Source: Ignavibacteriota bacterium
Lineage (GTDB): Bacteria; Bacteroidota; Ignavibacteria; Ignavibacteriales; Melioribacteraceae
Assembly: GCA_016716225.1 (NCBI GenBank)
Contig: JADJWT010000001.1
Coordinates: 3,234,501-3,298,500 of the forward strand
Direction: 5' to 3'
DNA length: 64,000 nucleotides
The position numbers and the translations under genes are program-made. Shown piece after piece: positions 25,578 through 34,921 of the stretch. Under the pieces are notes generated by a model, which did no database searches, was not told the DNA's origin, and worked only from the letters and a program-made list of their open reading frames with translations. Positions within the stretch are counted from its first letter, which is position 1, and every line of letters begins with the position of its first letter.

Positions 25578-26921
25578 CTATTTTTTATCTTCGTCTGAAT
25601 TTTCTTTTTCTTTAGTTTTAGAACCTTTTTTACTTTTTACTTCTTTAGCTTTTGTTTCCGGATCAACTTCTTTTGATTTATTATTTTCTCTTAAAAAGTT
25701 AAGAATTTTTTCTTCAACTAAAGATTCGCCTCTATTAGAATCTTTATAATATTTCAATAATTTTTCAACAGGAATATTAATTTTTTCAGATTCTTCTTTT
25801 GCTAAATCTTCCAACTCTTTTTCTGTCACTTCAATTTTTTCTTTTTCTGCAATATTCTCAAGAATAATCTGCCATTTTGCATTCCATTCTGCACGAGGTT
25901 TTAAATTTGTTTTTAAAACTTCATCATTTGGGATTGGAGATTTATATTGTTTTGCATTTTGTTTTTCAGTTTCAATTAATCTATTTAAAATTGTTTCAAC
26001 ATAACTTTTGGAAGGTTCAAAATCGTTATTTTTCACAATTTGATCTAGCAAAGTATTTTCATAAATTCTTATAGATTGATCCTTGTAATAATTTTCATAA
26101 TTAGACTTTGTGAATGCTTTCAATTCATCCAAAGTCTTAGCTTTTTTACCGGACAATTGTTCGATTAAATCTTCAGTAATTTCAGGCGAAACAATTTTTT
26201 CTATTTTTTTAATTACAGCAACATAGCTAAATTCTTCTACATGTTTATGATCGCCGTGCATATGTTCATCAACAAAAGAAAAGCTAAATTCTTCACCGGA
26301 TTTTTTGTTTTGAGCATTTTTAACAATATTTTCATTAACTTTTTTATCACTCAAATCAATTAAAATATTTGAACTTTTATTTCCTTCGATATCTTTACCT
26401 TCTGAATCAACTCTTTGCAAATCCACTGTTATTCTGAAATTATTATCAGTAATTTCTTCAGCAAGCTCAAAAGTTGCTTTTGATTTTAACAAATTATTTA
26501 CTTCCGCTTCAATATCTTCATCATGAACTTTAAAGATTGGTTTTTCAATTTCTAATCCGGTATAATTTTTTAGATCGAGTGTTGGTTTAACTTCATATTT
26601 TACTTTGAAATTTAGAAACTGATTTACTTCAAAATCCAAAGAGGTCATTTGCGGCATACTAAGTGGTTTTAAATTTTGCTCTTTTACAATTTCCCAAAAT
26701 TTTTTATTGGCAATATCTTCACTTGCCTTATATTCAATTGCTTCACCGTAAGCTTTTTTTAACATACTTAGCGGAACTTTACCTTTTCTAAATCCTGGCA
26801 TTGTAATAGTTTTTAGTTCTTTCTGATAAGCTTCATCTATATCCGATTGAATTTCCGAATATAATAATTTTACTTCAAGTTCGTGTTCAGTATTACCTAA
26901 TACATTTACTTTTGATTCCAA
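25578..26921 (-). CDS. tig: Trigger factor, ribosome-bound chaperone and prolyl isomerase
   Basis: The 447-residue protein has an N-terminal ribosome-binding domain containing the signature 'TMPGFRKGKVP' (about residues 40-50), a PPIase-like middle part (about 150-245) and a helical C-terminal domain ending in a Lys/Glu-rich tail. The start is TTG at 26921, supported by GAGG six bases upstream. Its gene is the first of the tig-clpP pair. The middle domain has a His-rich loop ('DEHMHGDHKHVEEF') and looks diverged from FKBP. Confidence 0.93.
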   Translation of the reverse strand: MESKVNVLGNTEHELEVKLLYSEIQSDIDEAYQKELKTITMPGFRKGKVPLSMLKKAYGEAIEYKASEDIANKKFWEIVKEQNLKPLSMPQMTSLDFEVNQFLNFKVKYEVKPTLDLKNYTGLEIEKPIFKVHDEDIEAEVNNLLKSKATFELAEEITDNNFRITVDLQRVDSEGKDIEGNKSSNILIDLSDKKVNENIVKNAQNKKSGEEFSFSFVDEHMHGDHKHVEEFSYVAVIKKIEKIVSPEITEDLIEQLSGKKAKTLDELKAFTKSNYENYYKDQSIRIYENTLLDQIVKNNDFEPSKSYVETILNRLIETEKQNAKQYKSPIPNDEVLKTNLKPRAEWNAKWQIILENIAEKEKIEVTEKELEDLAKEESEKINIPVEKLLKYYKDSNRGESLVEEKILNFLRENNKSKEVDPETKAKEVKSKKGSKTKEKENSDEDKK

Positions 26922-26957
26922 AAAATACCTCTAATTATTGTTAAAAAGGAGGAAAAT

Positions 26958-27042
26958 TGGTACGAGAGGGGGGACTCGAACCCCCACACCGTGAGATACT
27001 AGATCCTAAGTCTAGCGCGTCTGCCAATTCCGCCACTCTCGC
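26958..27042 (-). tRNA. tRNA-Leu (anticodon UAG)
   Basis: A class II tRNA on the minus strand: acceptor stem GCGAGAG/CTCTCGT, anticodon stem CTAGA/TCTAG with loop CTTAGGA (anticodon UAG), a long variable arm, and a T arm with GGTTCGAGTCC. Here ACCA directly follows the acceptor stem, so the CCA end appears encoded, unlike tRNA-Leu(CAA) at 12422. It lies just upstream of tig on the same strand. Confidence 0.95.
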
Positions 27043-27267
27043 AAAAAATAAAGCACAAAGTTAAGGTAATTTTAAGTGATTTACAAATATTCAGATTATT
27101 ATTAAGTGCGAATATCTTGTTAAATTATTTAGTTTTTATTACGAATATTAAAGTATAAATAAAATTAAGTTGCGAAAAAAATTACTTTCTATTATTTAAT
27201 AACAAGAATAAAATTATGTGATCAAAATCACATATAAATATAAATTTGATAATTTATTAAAATATTT

Positions 27268-27858
27268 ATGTTTGAATTAGCCCCCAATCCATATTCAGAC
27301 CCAATTAAAAAATTCCTTTTGGAATTTAAATCTATTCAGTGGAAACCTCCATTTATTTTGCAAGCAATTCAAGCTATTGTTAGTGTAATAATCATTAGTG
27401 TTTTATCAATTCTTTATGTAACTGTTGGAATTATTGCACAAATTAGTACAACATTTTGGGATTTGATTGTAGGTTTGGGTGAGAAAATGAGTTTTTCTCA
27501 ACCAATTGAAAGCACAGCTTATGCAATTGCATTAGCACTATATTTCATCTTATTTTTACCTTTTTTCATACTTCAATCTCCAATTTGGATGTGTGGATGG
27601 CTATCTTCAAAAATTGGATTTAAACCATTTATTGCAATTCTTTTTATTTTAGCTTTATCAACAACAATTTATTTTTATACTCCAGAAACTGCCACAAATT
27701 CATATACCAAAATTATTCAAATTCAAGATTCGATAAGAAAAGAGTATTTTGCAAAAGACACGCTTTCATCACCGCCAATTGAACAAATTGCTCAGGAACC
27801 AGATGAAATTGTTAAGGAACCAAGAAAAAAATCCATCCGTTCAAGAAAAAAGAAATAA
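27268..27858 (+). CDS. Hypothetical membrane protein with basic C-terminal tail
   Basis: The 196-residue protein has three to four hydrophobic segments (about 35-62, 84-108, 112-140) and a soluble C-terminal tail that ends 'KKSIRSRKKK'. The first 30 residues are hydrophilic with 'NPYSDPIKKF', so there is no cleavable signal peptide. I recognise no family. It is separated from tig by tRNA-Leu(UAG) and is divergent from it. The following gene starts 145 bases later. Confidence 0.6.
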   Translation: MFELAPNPYSDPIKKFLLEFKSIQWKPPFILQAIQAIVSVIIISVLSILYVTVGIIAQISTTFWDLIVGLGEKMSFSQPIESTAYAIALALYFILFLPFFILQSPIWMCGWLSSKIGFKPFIAILFILALSTTIYFYTPETATNSYTKIIQIQDSIRKEYFAKDTLSSPPIEQIAQEPDEIVKEPRKKSIRSRKKK

Positions 27859-28002
27859 TTCCAAAAAATATTTATATTCATAAAGTATTTTCAATTGTTA
27901 GTTAATTAATATCGAATTATATTGCATTATACTTTTTATTCATCCAATTAATGTGCAACTAATTACAATTAAAAATTGTTTTTCCAAATTTTGGAGGTGG
28001 TT

Positions 28003-28458
28003 ATGCGCATTGAAACAACACGTGATATATTAGAACATTCTAAAAAATTCCATCAAATTATTGCTCAATATTACAAACAGTTGAGAAAAATCGAAGAAAA
28101 AGAACGGGTAAAACTTTTACTAAATTACCTTGAAGAACGTGAAAATCAAATTGAAAAAACAATTTCTGAGATAGAAAATTCAGCATCGGCAAATGTTTTG
28201 AATGCATGGTTTTCTCATAGTCAATGCGAAAAAAAACTTGAAGTTTTAGCAACTTTAGTTAAGGAAGAAAAGGTAACTGTTGATGAATTAATTGATCTTT
28301 TTGTGTATGTTGATAATTGCTTAATTGATCTATACACAAAACTTGTCGATAATGCCGAAAACACTGATGTGCAAGAATTGTTTAAGAATTTGAGCAAAAT
28401 GGAAGAAAATCACAAAATTAAAACACTTAAAAACGCTTCGCAAATTGAAGATATTTAA
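28003..28458 (+). CDS. Small helical, ferritin-like protein
   Basis: ATG at 28003 is preferred because a strong GGAGG (27993-27997) precedes it by five bases; an in-frame TTG at 27976 is less likely. The 151-residue protein is almost entirely alpha-helical. Its last helix pair, 'ELFKNLSKMEENHKIKTLKN', resembles the ExxH-bearing segment of rubrerythrin-like four-helix proteins, but the full set of di-iron ligands is not evident. It may be a non-metal four-helix protein. It precedes murA by 90 bases with no clear functional link. Confidence 0.55.
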   Translation: MRIETTRDILEHSKKFHQIIAQYYKQLRKIEEKERVKLLLNYLEERENQIEKTISEIENSASANVLNAWFSHSQCEKKLEVLATLVKEEKVTVDELIDLFVYVDNCLIDLYTKLVDNAENTDVQELFKNLSKMEENHKIKTLKNASQIEDI

Positions 28459-28548
28459 AATGAAAAATTGAATTTGGCACGTAAAATATTTTCTATTTTA
28501 ATTAGAACTTCTATATTTAGCATATCAAAATAAAAATTAAGGAAATTT

Positions 28549-29814
28549 ATGGATAAATTTGTAATTCATGGCGGAAATCCATTAACTGGCTCAGTAGAAA
28601 TTAGCGGAGCAAAAAATTCTGCATTAGCTTTAATGCCGGCAGTTTTATTGAATAATGGTGTGAATAAAATTAGTAATGTACCGGAAGTAAATGATATTTT
28701 TACTATGTCAAAACTACTAAATCAACTTGGCATCAAATCGGAATTTAATAATCAGGAAATTATTTTAGATTCAAGTAATATTATTTCGCAAACAGCCCCT
28801 TATGAACACGTAAAAAAAATGCGTGCTTCCGTTTATGTTTTAGGTCCGTTATTAACAAAATATGGATATGCAAAAGTTTCGTTACCAGGAGGTTGTGCTT
28901 GGGGACCAAGACCAATTAATTTACATTTAGAAGCTATGAAAAAGTTAGGCGCTGAAATTGAATTAGATGAAGGTTATATTATTGCAAAATCAAGAAAACT
29001 TATTGGAGCAAGATTAAATTTTGATATTTCTTCTGTGGGAGCAACCGGCAATGCTCTTATGGCAGCAGTTTTGGCAAAAGGAGAAACACTAATTACAAAT
29101 GCAGCGGCAGAACCGGAAATTACACAATTAGCACAATTACTTGTTTCAATGGGTGCAAAAATTGAGGGAATAGGTTCGAATATTTTAGAAATTCAAGGAG
29201 TTGATAATCTTTCTCCAGCTAATGTTTATAATATTCCAGATAGAATTGAAGCTGGAACTTTATTAATTGCCGCTGCTATGACGAGAGGAAAAATTGAACT
29301 TACAAACTCCAATTCAAAACATCTTAATTTGGTTATACAAAAACTTGAAGACTCCGGAGTTAAGTTATCTTATAATAATAATATAATGTCTTTAGATGCA
29401 AGTAATATAGATGCAAAAAGTATTGATGTTACTACAGGAGTTTATCCCGGATTTCCAACAGATATGCAAGCTCAATGGACTTCATACATGGCAATTGTAA
29501 ATGGGTCATGTAAAATTACCGATACAATTTATTTGGACAGATTCAAACATATTCCTGAACTTAACAGATTAGGTGCCGATATTGAAATTTTAGGAAATAG
29601 TGCAATCGTTAATGGTGTGAAAAAGTTAAAAGGTGCAACTGTAATGTCGACTGATTTAAGAGCAAGTGCTTCTTTAGTTTTAGCCGGATTAGTTGCTGAA
29701 GGTACAACTGAAGTATTGAGAATTTACCATTTGGATCGTGGTTATCAAAGAATTGAAGAAAAATTAAGAAAATTGGGAGCACAAATAGAAAGAGTTAAAA
29801 CTCAAGAGTTTTAG
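28549..29814 (+). CDS. murA: UDP-N-acetylglucosamine 1-carboxyvinyltransferase
   Basis: This 421-residue cytoplasmic enzyme transfers enolpyruvate from PEP to UDP-GlcNAc, the first committed step of peptidoglycan synthesis. The N-terminal 'GGNPLTGSVEISGAKNSAL' and the active-site loop 'LPGGCAWGPRPINLH' (Cys116) are diagnostic, and 'TDLRASASLVLAG' closes the second domain. Because the PEP-binding Cys is present, the enzyme is expected to be fosfomycin-sensitive. RBS AAGGAAA lies upstream of the ATG. Confidence 0.97.
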   Translation: MDKFVIHGGNPLTGSVEISGAKNSALALMPAVLLNNGVNKISNVPEVNDIFTMSKLLNQLGIKSEFNNQEIILDSSNIISQTAPYEHVKKMRASVYVLGPLLTKYGYAKVSLPGGCAWGPRPINLHLEAMKKLGAEIELDEGYIIAKSRKLIGARLNFDISSVGATGNALMAAVLAKGETLITNAAAEPEITQLAQLLVSMGAKIEGIGSNILEIQGVDNLSPANVYNIPDRIEAGTLLIAAAMTRGKIELTNSNSKHLNLVIQKLEDSGVKLSYNNNIMSLDASNIDAKSIDVTTGVYPGFPTDMQAQWTSYMAIVNGSCKITDTIYLDRFKHIPELNRLGADIEILGNSAIVNGVKKLKGATVMSTDLRASASLVLAGLVAEGTTEVLRIYHLDRGYQRIEEKLRKLGAQIERVKTQEF

Positions 29815-29831
29815 CTAAAAGTGTTTATCAA

Positions 29832-32039
29832 TTGATAAGAATAAACAAATCCATAATTCCAATTATAATAATAGCTTTTGTTATAATTTTAAATATTTTC
29901 TTTACAAAATTTCCTTTAATAAGTCTTCTTGGATATGAATCTAGTTCAATAAACGGAATAATTTTCTATTTTGTTTCTGCATTTTTTCAATTTTTTCAAA
30001 ATAAAAATTCGATAAACTCTAATCATAATAAATTTACAAATCCAAAATATTTTTATTCAACAATTATATTTTTGCCATTACTAATTTTAACTTTTTCAAC
30101 TATAATTTGTGAAAAGTGTCCAATTTCTAATGGAATTTATTTCTATTTAGTATTGGCAATTCCCTCAATTCTTGTTGGAGCATCAATTGCAGAGTTAGCA
30201 ATTTATATTTCCAATAAATTTAAGTTCTTCATTTTCGCAATTATTTCTATCATATTACTTTTAGGATTTGTTCCGGAGTTATATTTCAATCCACAAATTT
30301 ATTTTTACAATCCAATTTTCGGTTACTATCCAGGTGTAATTTATGATCAAAATATTAAAATTTCAGATAAATTATTATTCTACCGATTTATAACAATCAT
30401 TTTAACTTCTTCAATTTTAATAGTTGTTAAATTAGAAAAATATTTAAATAAGAAAGTACAATTTGTTGTAATATCGTTAGTTATATTACTTTACTTAACT
30501 TCAGATATCACAAAACCATTTTTAAAATTCTCAACAACAATAGACAGAATTGAAAATGAACTAAAAGGTAAATTTGAAAATCATAATTTTCTAATTCTTT
30601 TTCCAAAAAGCTTAAATGAAAAAGCGAAGAAAATTCTAATTGCAGAACACTTTTATTTTTTAGAAAAAAATAATCGTTTATTAGGAATTAAATTTAACGA
30701 AAAAGTAACTTCAATAATTTTTGAAACGGGAGCACAGAAAAAAGATCTATTTGGGTCACAATTTGCAGATGTTACAAAACCTTGGCTAAATCAAATTTAT
30801 ATTAATTTTGATAATTATGAAAATAGTTTAAATCATGAATTGCTTCACGTATTTTCTAAAAAATTTGGTAAAGGATTATTTAATCTTCCAACAAATTATA
30901 ATCCTGGTTTAATTGAAGGTTTTGCAACTGCATTTGATAATAATTTTGATAAATTTGATATCGATTATTTTGCGTTTTTAGCTTATAAAAATAAGTATAA
31001 AATTTCTTTAGAAAATTTGTTTTCTAATTTCAGCTTTTTCAGCAATGTTTCTTCTCTTTCATATATTTATGCAGGTTCATTTATTAAATATCTTTCAGGA
31101 AAATATTCTATTCAAAAAGTTTTAGAATTTTATGCAAACCCGGATTTTGAATATGTATTCCAAAAAAATATTCAAACTTTGGAAAACGATTATTTTAATT
31201 ATTTGGAAAATCTAAATTTCGATGTGAATATTCACAAAGCAAATTTATATTTCGGAAGAATTCCGTTGGTAAAACAATTTTGTGCGCGAGCAATGGAAAA
31301 AGATCTGCAAAATGCTTGGGAATTTTTTCATTCAAATAATTTCAAAGAATCGGGAAAATTATTTCGTGAAATTTTTAATTACTCTGATTCTTATGCTGCA
31401 CTTAATGGAATTGTACAAAACAAAATTAAAACTCAAAATTTCGCTTCGGCAATTCAGCTTTTAGAAAATGAAAAACCAAATTTTCAAAAATCATCTTACT
31501 ATTATAATATTGAGTATTTATTGGCATTTTTATATGGAAAAACAAAAAATATAAATTCTGCAATTGCAAATTATGATAGTTTAATTTTACAAAATGTTAG
31601 TGAATTTTATACAAATAGTTCAGTAGTTTATAAAACAATTGCGAAAAATGATTCTTCAGTTTTTAATAAATTTCTTGATGAAGAATTTTCACGAAAGAAA
31701 ATTATTAAAAGTTTTTTAAGTAAAAATGATGATAAAATTTATCAATATTATATTGATAGATATTTGTTAGAAAATATTGATACTTTGCATAATTCCGAAT
31801 TAGAAAATGAAATGAACGAAATTGAAAAATCTTTGAAAAATTTTAAACCAAGTTCCGATTTGTATTTTCTAATATCAAAGTATTTTTATAAAAATTTAAA
31901 CTTTCATAAAGCGATTGAATATTCTAACTTGGCTTTAATAAATGCAAAAAAAGAAAAAAAGAAAATATTGGAAAAATTTATGCTCAAAGTGAATTGGATG
32001 AAAAATAATATTGATATTTTAGAAAATTATGAATTTTAG
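29832..32039 (+). CDS. Polytopic membrane protein with HExxH peptidase-like domain and TPRs
   Basis: The first 225 residues contain about seven membrane helices (near 7-24, 41-56, 76-93, 103-128, 131-149, 183-199, 211-225). A soluble domain follows with a zinc-metallopeptidase motif HELLH (His335, Glu336, His339) and a downstream glutamate, Glu362, in 'GLIEGFATAF'. This is the gluzincin arrangement (peptidase MA-like). The rest (about 450-735) is built of TPR-like helices such as 'SYAALNGIVQNKIKTQNFAS'. The start is TTG at 29832, 17 bases after murA. Its 3' end overlaps the next gene by 11 bases. Substrate unknown; the domain combination is unusual. Confidence 0.75.
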   Translation: MIRINKSIIPIIIIAFVIILNIFFTKFPLISLLGYESSSINGIIFYFVSAFFQFFQNKNSINSNHNKFTNPKYFYSTIIFLPLLILTFSTIICEKCPISNGIYFYLVLAIPSILVGASIAELAIYISNKFKFFIFAIISIILLLGFVPELYFNPQIYFYNPIFGYYPGVIYDQNIKISDKLLFYRFITIILTSSILIVVKLEKYLNKKVQFVVISLVILLYLTSDITKPFLKFSTTIDRIENELKGKFENHNFLILFPKSLNEKAKKILIAEHFYFLEKNNRLLGIKFNEKVTSIIFETGAQKKDLFGSQFADVTKPWLNQIYINFDNYENSLNHELLHVFSKKFGKGLFNLPTNYNPGLIEGFATAFDNNFDKFDIDYFAFLAYKNKYKISLENLFSNFSFFSNVSSLSYIYAGSFIKYLSGKYSIQKVLEFYANPDFEYVFQKNIQTLENDYFNYLENLNFDVNIHKANLYFGRIPLVKQFCARAMEKDLQNAWEFFHSNNFKESGKLFREIFNYSDSYAALNGIVQNKIKTQNFASAIQLLENEKPNFQKSSYYYNIEYLLAFLYGKTKNINSAIANYDSLILQNVSEFYTNSSVVYKTIAKNDSSVFNKFLDEEFSRKKIIKSFLSKNDDKIYQYYIDRYLLENIDTLHNSELENEMNEIEKSLKNFKPSSDLYFLISKYFYKNLNFHKAIEYSNLALINAKKEKKKILEKFMLKVNWMKNNIDILENYEF

Positions 32040-33429
32040 AGATTACTTAAATACAAAAGATTTTTTCAAAATTATTTCGCAATTGGCAAAAGATAAAAAT
32101 GTAAAAGTTTTTATTGTTGGCGGATTTGTAAGAGATTTAATTTTAAATAGAGAAAAACATGAAATTGATTTTCTCGTGATTGGCGATGGAGTTTTGTTCG
32201 CAGAAAATTTAGCTGAAAAATTTGGTGAGAAAAATGTGAATATTTTTAAAAATTTTGGAACCGCACATTTTAAATATCAAAATATTGATTTTGAATTTGT
32301 TGGAGCACGAAAAGAATCTTATAAAAAAGAAAGCAGAAATCCGTTTGTGGAAATTGGAACTTTTGAAGATGATATTAATAGAAGAGATTTTACAATAAAC
32401 ACTTTGGCAATTTCGTTAAATGAAGAAAATTTTGGTGAAATGATTGATAAATTTAACGGATTTGAAGATATTCAAAATAAAATTATAAAAACTCCGCTTG
32501 ATCCAAAAATTACGTTTGATGATGATCCTTTAAGAATTATGCGAGCATTTCGATTTGCTGCTCAACTAAATTTTGAAGTTGATGAGAAAATTTTAATTGC
32601 CGCAGAAGAATTATCTGAAAGATTAAAAATTGTTTCGCAAGAAAGAATTTCAGATGAATTTTTTAAAATTTTGGAATCTGAAAAACCTTCAATAGGATTA
32701 AAACTTATGCAAAACACAAAAGTTATGCACGTAGTTTTTCCTCAAATTGCAAATTTAGCTGGAGTTGATCAAAGGAAAGATTTTCATCACAAAGATGTAT
32801 TTCTTCATACTTGTCAAGTTGTAGATAATATTTCTAAAAATACAAAAGATGTTTGGCTAAGATTTTCGGCTTTGGTTCACGATATTGCAAAACCTCAAAC
32901 TAAAAAATTTGTTGAAGAAATAGGATGGACATTTCACGGTCACGAAGAACTTGGCGCAAGAATGATGAAATCAATTTTTAAACAATTAAAACTTCCTTTA
33001 AACAAACAAAATTATGTAGAAAAACTTGTACGTTTGCATTTACGACCAATTGCATTAGCTTCTGAAGAAGTTACCGATTCTGCAATTAGAAGATTAAGTG
33101 CAAATGCGAGCGAAGATTTAGATGATTTGATAATGCTTTGTCGAGCAGATATTACGAGCAAAGATCAAAACAAAGTTTCCAAATATTTGCAGAATTATGA
33201 AAATGTAATGAAGAAAGTTAGAGAAGTTCAAGAGAAAGATAATCTTAGAGCTTTTCAGTCTCCGGTAACTGGAGATGAAATAATGGAAATTTGTAATCTT
33301 AAACCTTCAAAGAAAGTTGGCGAAATAAAATCTGCAATTGAAGAAGCCATTTTAGATGGAATAATTCCCAATGAATATAATGCCGCATTTAATTATTTGA
33401 TGAATATAAAAGAAAATTTTCTAAAATAA
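32029..33429 (+). CDS. tRNA nucleotidyltransferase / poly(A) polymerase family with HD domain
   Basis: The 466-residue protein has the class II nucleotidyltransferase head ('VGGFVRDLILN' at 30-40, 'RRDFTINTLAI', 'DDPLRIMRAFRFAAQL') and a C-terminal HD domain ('LVHDIAKPQ', 'GHEELGARM'). Members add CCA to tRNA 3' ends. This fits tRNA-Leu(CAA) here, which lacks an encoded CCA. The metal-binding motif, usually DxD, reads Glu45-Ile-Asp47 ('HEIDFLV'), a conservative change worth noting. Overlap with the preceding membrane peptidase gene suggests co-transcription. Confidence 0.9.
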   Translation: MNFRDYLNTKDFFKIISQLAKDKNVKVFIVGGFVRDLILNREKHEIDFLVIGDGVLFAENLAEKFGEKNVNIFKNFGTAHFKYQNIDFEFVGARKESYKKESRNPFVEIGTFEDDINRRDFTINTLAISLNEENFGEMIDKFNGFEDIQNKIIKTPLDPKITFDDDPLRIMRAFRFAAQLNFEVDEKILIAAEELSERLKIVSQERISDEFFKILESEKPSIGLKLMQNTKVMHVVFPQIANLAGVDQRKDFHHKDVFLHTCQVVDNISKNTKDVWLRFSALVHDIAKPQTKKFVEEIGWTFHGHEELGARMMKSIFKQLKLPLNKQNYVEKLVRLHLRPIALASEEVTDSAIRRLSANASEDLDDLIMLCRADITSKDQNKVSKYLQNYENVMKKVREVQEKDNLRAFQSPVTGDEIMEICNLKPSKKVGEIKSAIEEAILDGIIPNEYNAAFNYLMNIKENFLK

Positions 33430-33555
33430 TGCAACTGTCAATAATATTAGTTGTAAAATAAAAAATAATATTTTGTAACTTTTCTTTAATACTTTCGTCA
33501 TAATTACATATGACTAAAATTTACAAGCTCAATTAACTAAAACTGGAGATTAAAT

Positions 33556-34899
33556 ATGAGTAGGATTTGGTTAGTGTTCATCTTTCTGATTAGCACAAAT
33601 CTATTTGGTCAAAAAATTTTAACATTAGAAGAAGCTGTTAAAATTGCACTTCAAAGAAATTCCAACCTAATTAAAAGTAAAAATGCTTTAGAAATTGATA
33701 AGGCTACTATAAAAAATGCATATGGTGAATTGTTACCGGATTTAGGAGTTAGAGGAAGCTGGGGTTGGCAAAGTGTTAGTGATGCCGGTGGAACTCAATT
33801 GGATTATTTGGGAAATTCAATTATTACACCGGAAACAAAAACTGATACAAGAAATTATAGTTTGTCTGCCGGAGGAAACGTTATACTCTTTGATGGTTTG
33901 GCAAATTATGCAAGAATTTCTCAAGCAGAAGAAAATTTAGAATCAGCAGAATTTAGTTTGGAAAAATTGAAACAAGATATAATTTATACTACTACAACTC
34001 TTTATAATTTAATTATAAGCAATGAAGAATTGGTTAAAGTTAGAGAAGATAATGTAAAGTTCAATCAAAAATTACTTGAGCAAATTCAAGAGAGAAATAA
34101 ACTTGGATCAATTCCAATTGCTGATGTTTATACTCAACAAGTAAGTGTTGGTAATGCTCAATTACTTTTAATTCAAGCTCAAAATGATTATGAAACTGCT
34201 AAAAATAATTTTCTTAATTATTTAGCTTTAGACATTTTTGAAAATTATTCAATGGTTGATCCTTACAAAACTTCAAATGCAACAGAAGAAGAATCTTTAC
34301 TAAAAGATTTCGACAATATTGAAAATATGGTAACTGAAGCTTTGGAATCGAGAGCTGATTACAAAAGTGCAAAATTATCTTTATCAGCTGCTGAAAAAGG
34401 TGAAACAATTGCTTTTTCAGGAATGCTACCTTCACTTTCCGGAAATTATTCATATGGTACAAGTGCAACAAAACCTAATGCATTATTCGACCGCCAAAAT
34501 TACAATGTGGGATTAACTTTAAGCCTTCCAATATTTTCGAATTGGAGTACAGAAGCAAATATGCAGATTGCAGAAGTTAACAAATTAAATTTGCAAGAAG
34601 ATTTATTAGCACTTGAAAGAACAATAAAAATAGAAGTTAAAGAAAGTTATTTGAATTTAATTGCATCAAAAAAACAATTGGAAGTTACAAATTCAAATAT
34701 TATTGCAGCAAAAGAAAATAGACGCGTAAATAATGAACGCTACAATTTAGGTTCCGGAACTATTTTAGATGTTCTGCAATCAGATAAAGATTATACTCAA
34801 GCATTGCGAGATAATATTAGTGCAAAATTCCAGTATTATCAATTTAGAGATAAGTTGATGAATGCTATTGGCAAATTGGAAATTGGAAAATATCAATAA
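33556..34899 (+). CDS. TolC family outer-membrane efflux protein
   Basis: The 447-residue protein has a signal peptide (1-19, 'TNLFGQ') and two outer-membrane efflux protein repeats rich in long helices ('LTLEEAVKIALQRN', 'QERNKLGSIPIADVYTQQ', 'NERYNLGSGTILDVLQSDKD'). It would form the trimeric outer-membrane channel for the export system encoded by the following genes. GGAG precedes the ATG. The adaptor gene begins 22 bases after it. Confidence 0.92.
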   Translation: MSRIWLVFIFLISTNLFGQKILTLEEAVKIALQRNSNLIKSKNALEIDKATIKNAYGELLPDLGVRGSWGWQSVSDAGGTQLDYLGNSIITPETKTDTRNYSLSAGGNVILFDGLANYARISQAEENLESAEFSLEKLKQDIIYTTTTLYNLIISNEELVKVREDNVKFNQKLLEQIQERNKLGSIPIADVYTQQVSVGNAQLLLIQAQNDYETAKNNFLNYLALDIFENYSMVDPYKTSNATEEESLLKDFDNIENMVTEALESRADYKSAKLSLSAAEKGETIAFSGMLPSLSGNYSYGTSATKPNALFDRQNYNVGLTLSLPIFSNWSTEANMQIAEVNKLNLQEDLLALERTIKIEVKESYLNLIASKKQLEVTNSNIIAAKENRRVNNERYNLGSGTILDVLQSDKDYTQALRDNISAKFQYYQFRDKLMNAIGKLEIGKYQ

Positions 34900-34921
34900 A
34901 ATCGGTAGAGGAGATTTATCA

